64,000 bases of DNA from Ignavibacteria bacterium. Lineage in GTDB: Bacteria > Bacteroidota > Ignavibacteria > Ignavibacteriales > SURF-24. Location of the stretch: contig JAAXKN010000001.1 of NCBI GenBank assembly GCA_025612375.1, forward strand, positions 377,521 to 441,520, in the 5' to 3' direction. Position numbers and translations under genes: made by a program. The notes below the pieces were generated by a model. That model searched no databases, had not been told where the DNA came from, and saw only the letters and a program-made list of their open reading frames with translations. Below, one piece after another: positions 63,272 to 64,000 of this stretch; position 1 is the stretch's first letter, and every line of letters begins with the position of its first letter.

Positions 63272-63667
63272 TTATATATTAACGATCCCCAGGAAACTCT
63301 CGACAGTGGCAATATAGGCGTTATAGTCCACCGGCTTGGTGAAATATGCCGCAGCCCCAAGCTCAAGCGCCCTGAGTTTATCCTTTCCCTCTGCAGATGA
63401 AGAGAAAACGATTACAGGTGTATCTTTCAGTCTCCCGCTTTGTCTTATCTGCTGCAGCAGGTCGAATCCGCTTATATACGGCAGATTCAGGTCAAGTATG
63501 ATGAAATCCGGCAGCTCTGTATTTCCCAAATCCGCTTCATCAATATAACTTAAGGCTTTCATTCCGTTTTCTTTTACAGTAAGACTATAGCTGATCCCAA
63601 GTTCCCCGAACGCCGAATCAATTAAAATAATATCACCTTTGCTGTCTTCAATCAAGAGTATATTCAT
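63272..63667 (-). CDS. single-domain response regulator
   Basis: 131 residues, receiver only: IEDSKGDIILIDSAF with acidic pocket, Asp in FIILDLNLPYISG, Ser in VIVFSSSAEGKD, Lys in AYFTKPVDYNAYI. The LNLP and long beta-alpha loops are of the phytochrome-associated Rcp1 type. No kinase is adjacent. It could relay phosphate to another protein; output unknown. Confidence 0.9.
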   Translation of the reverse strand: MNILLIEDSKGDIILIDSAFGELGISYSLTVKENGMKALSYIDEADLGNTELPDFIILDLNLPYISGFDLLQQIRQSGRLKDTPVIVFSSSAEGKDKLRALELGAAAYFTKPVDYNAYIATVESFLGIVNI

Positions 63668-64000
63668 CTTTGTATTGGCTCTCCTTATTCATCAGTAGAA
63701 GGCAAAGATATGGCAGCTCACCTTGCATTTCAATACTAAAGTTTTGGAACAAAAATAAATTATATTATTACGCACCATGCATATATTCATTATAGTTCAA
63801 TTTTATAACGATACAAAGTCATAAAACAAACCGGAGGGTAAATATTATTCTGAAGTAGGATCTGCATTGACAGACGGCAGCATTACGGAAGTGACATCGG
63901 CATTTGTTTCTTTAATTAGCAGCTAAAGATCGCCTGTTACCTCGGCTGTCAAGGGCCATCAAAACCAGCCACCCAGGGCCATGAAAACCTGCCACCTGTT
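63668..64000. other. 333-bp right-edge region without a recognised gene
   Basis: Contains the promoter of the receiver gene and then a shift in character from about 63850, ending in two copies of a ~22-bp repeat. No ORF of note; a mobile-element end is suspected. Confidence 0.5.
63953..63998 (+). repeat. two tandem ~22-bp repeats at the right edge, possible transposon end
   Basis: GGGCCATCAAAACCAGCCACC (63953-63973) and GGGCCATGAAAACCTGCCACC (63976-63996) differ at two positions over 21 bases and lie 23 bp apart, just before the window ends. Repeated A/C-rich units with GCCACC and AAAACC of this type occur at the ends of IS21-family elements; that link is recalled, not searched. Confidence 0.55.

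Noticed and set aside
1..64000. Search for CRISPR arrays, tRNA and rRNA genes
   Set aside because: No regularly spaced direct repeats with unique spacers and no cloverleaf or rRNA-like stretches were recognised by eye; a covariance-model scan would be decisive.

Overview
The window looks like a chromosomal segment from the Ignavibacteria / Bacteroidetes-Chlorobi lineage. I infer this from five extracellular proteins ending in the type IX secretion (Por) sorting module (NYPNPFNP-type start, ending in KFILLK-like residues), a FecI/FecR/TonB-receptor operon of Bacteroidetes type, Bacteroidetes-like -7 promoter elements (TAnnTTTG), and an anaerobic energy metabolism with [FeFe] hydrogenases. Taxonomy is inference; no rRNA gene or other phylogenetic marker gene is present. 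I found no tRNA, rRNA, CRISPR array or complete mobile element.

Layout. (1) 1-8.5 kb, minus strand: ECF sigma factor, FecR anti-sigma factor, TonB-dependent receptor, DUF4876-like surface lipoprotein, outer-membrane barrel protein and a Ycf48/BNR-type beta-propeller protein cut by the left edge; a cell-surface-signalling uptake operon. (2) 8.8-21.3 kb, minus strand: a ten-gene hydrogen-metabolism island. Two complete HydABC-type NAD(P)-linked [FeFe]-hydrogenase sets (hydC2-hydB2-hydA2 and hydC1-hydB1-hydA1) flank a sensory [FeFe]-hydrogenase-like histidine kinase, two single-domain receiver proteins and a receiver-PAS-kinase protein. A Rex-like operator candidate lies upstream and a strong terminator closes it. 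(3) 21.6-23 kb: purE and a DUF2807 lipoprotein. (4) 23.2-27.2 kb, plus strand: a 1335-residue TPR protein with three CbbX-type AAA+ modules. (5) 27.3-34 kb, minus strand: a VOC-fold lipoprotein and a three-gene sensory group (periplasmic binding protein, HAMP-PAS-HisKA_2 kinase, receiver-4xPAS-GAF kinase). (6) 34.1-39.2 kb, minus strand: PduT-like microcompartment shell protein, PduS-like Fe-S flavoprotein, SpoIIE-type phosphatase, M64 peptidase and pyrE. (7) 39.4-47 kb: two tandem BNR-propeller proteins, clpC and a divergent UvrD/PcrA-type helicase. (8) 47.1-53.6 kb: three tandem VIT/vWA proteins with T9SS sorting modules. (9) 53.9-57.9 kb: a GH9 cellulase whose polysaccharide-deacetylase domain is in the next frame beyond an A10 run, and a MATE transporter. 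(10) 58.3-64 kb: LytTR response regulator, small basic protein, PIN-PhoH ATPase, DUF488 protein, GH18-family secreted protein, a receiver protein, and at the extreme right edge two copies of a ~22-bp repeat resembling the terminal repeats of a transposable element.

How it fits together: the organism probably ferments or scavenges polysaccharide (GH9/CE4, GH18, TonB uptake, T9SS-exported proteins) and disposes of or takes up electrons through NADH-linked hydrogenases whose expression or activity is tuned by an H2- or redox-sensing kinase. No hydEFG maturase genes are in the window, so the H-cluster must be built by genes elsewhere. The most notable points are the sensory hydrogenase kinase with three receiver proteins lacking any output domain, a Ser in place of an H-cluster cysteine ligand in HydA1, the GH9-deacetylase split at a homopolymer, and the isolated PduT/PduS pair.
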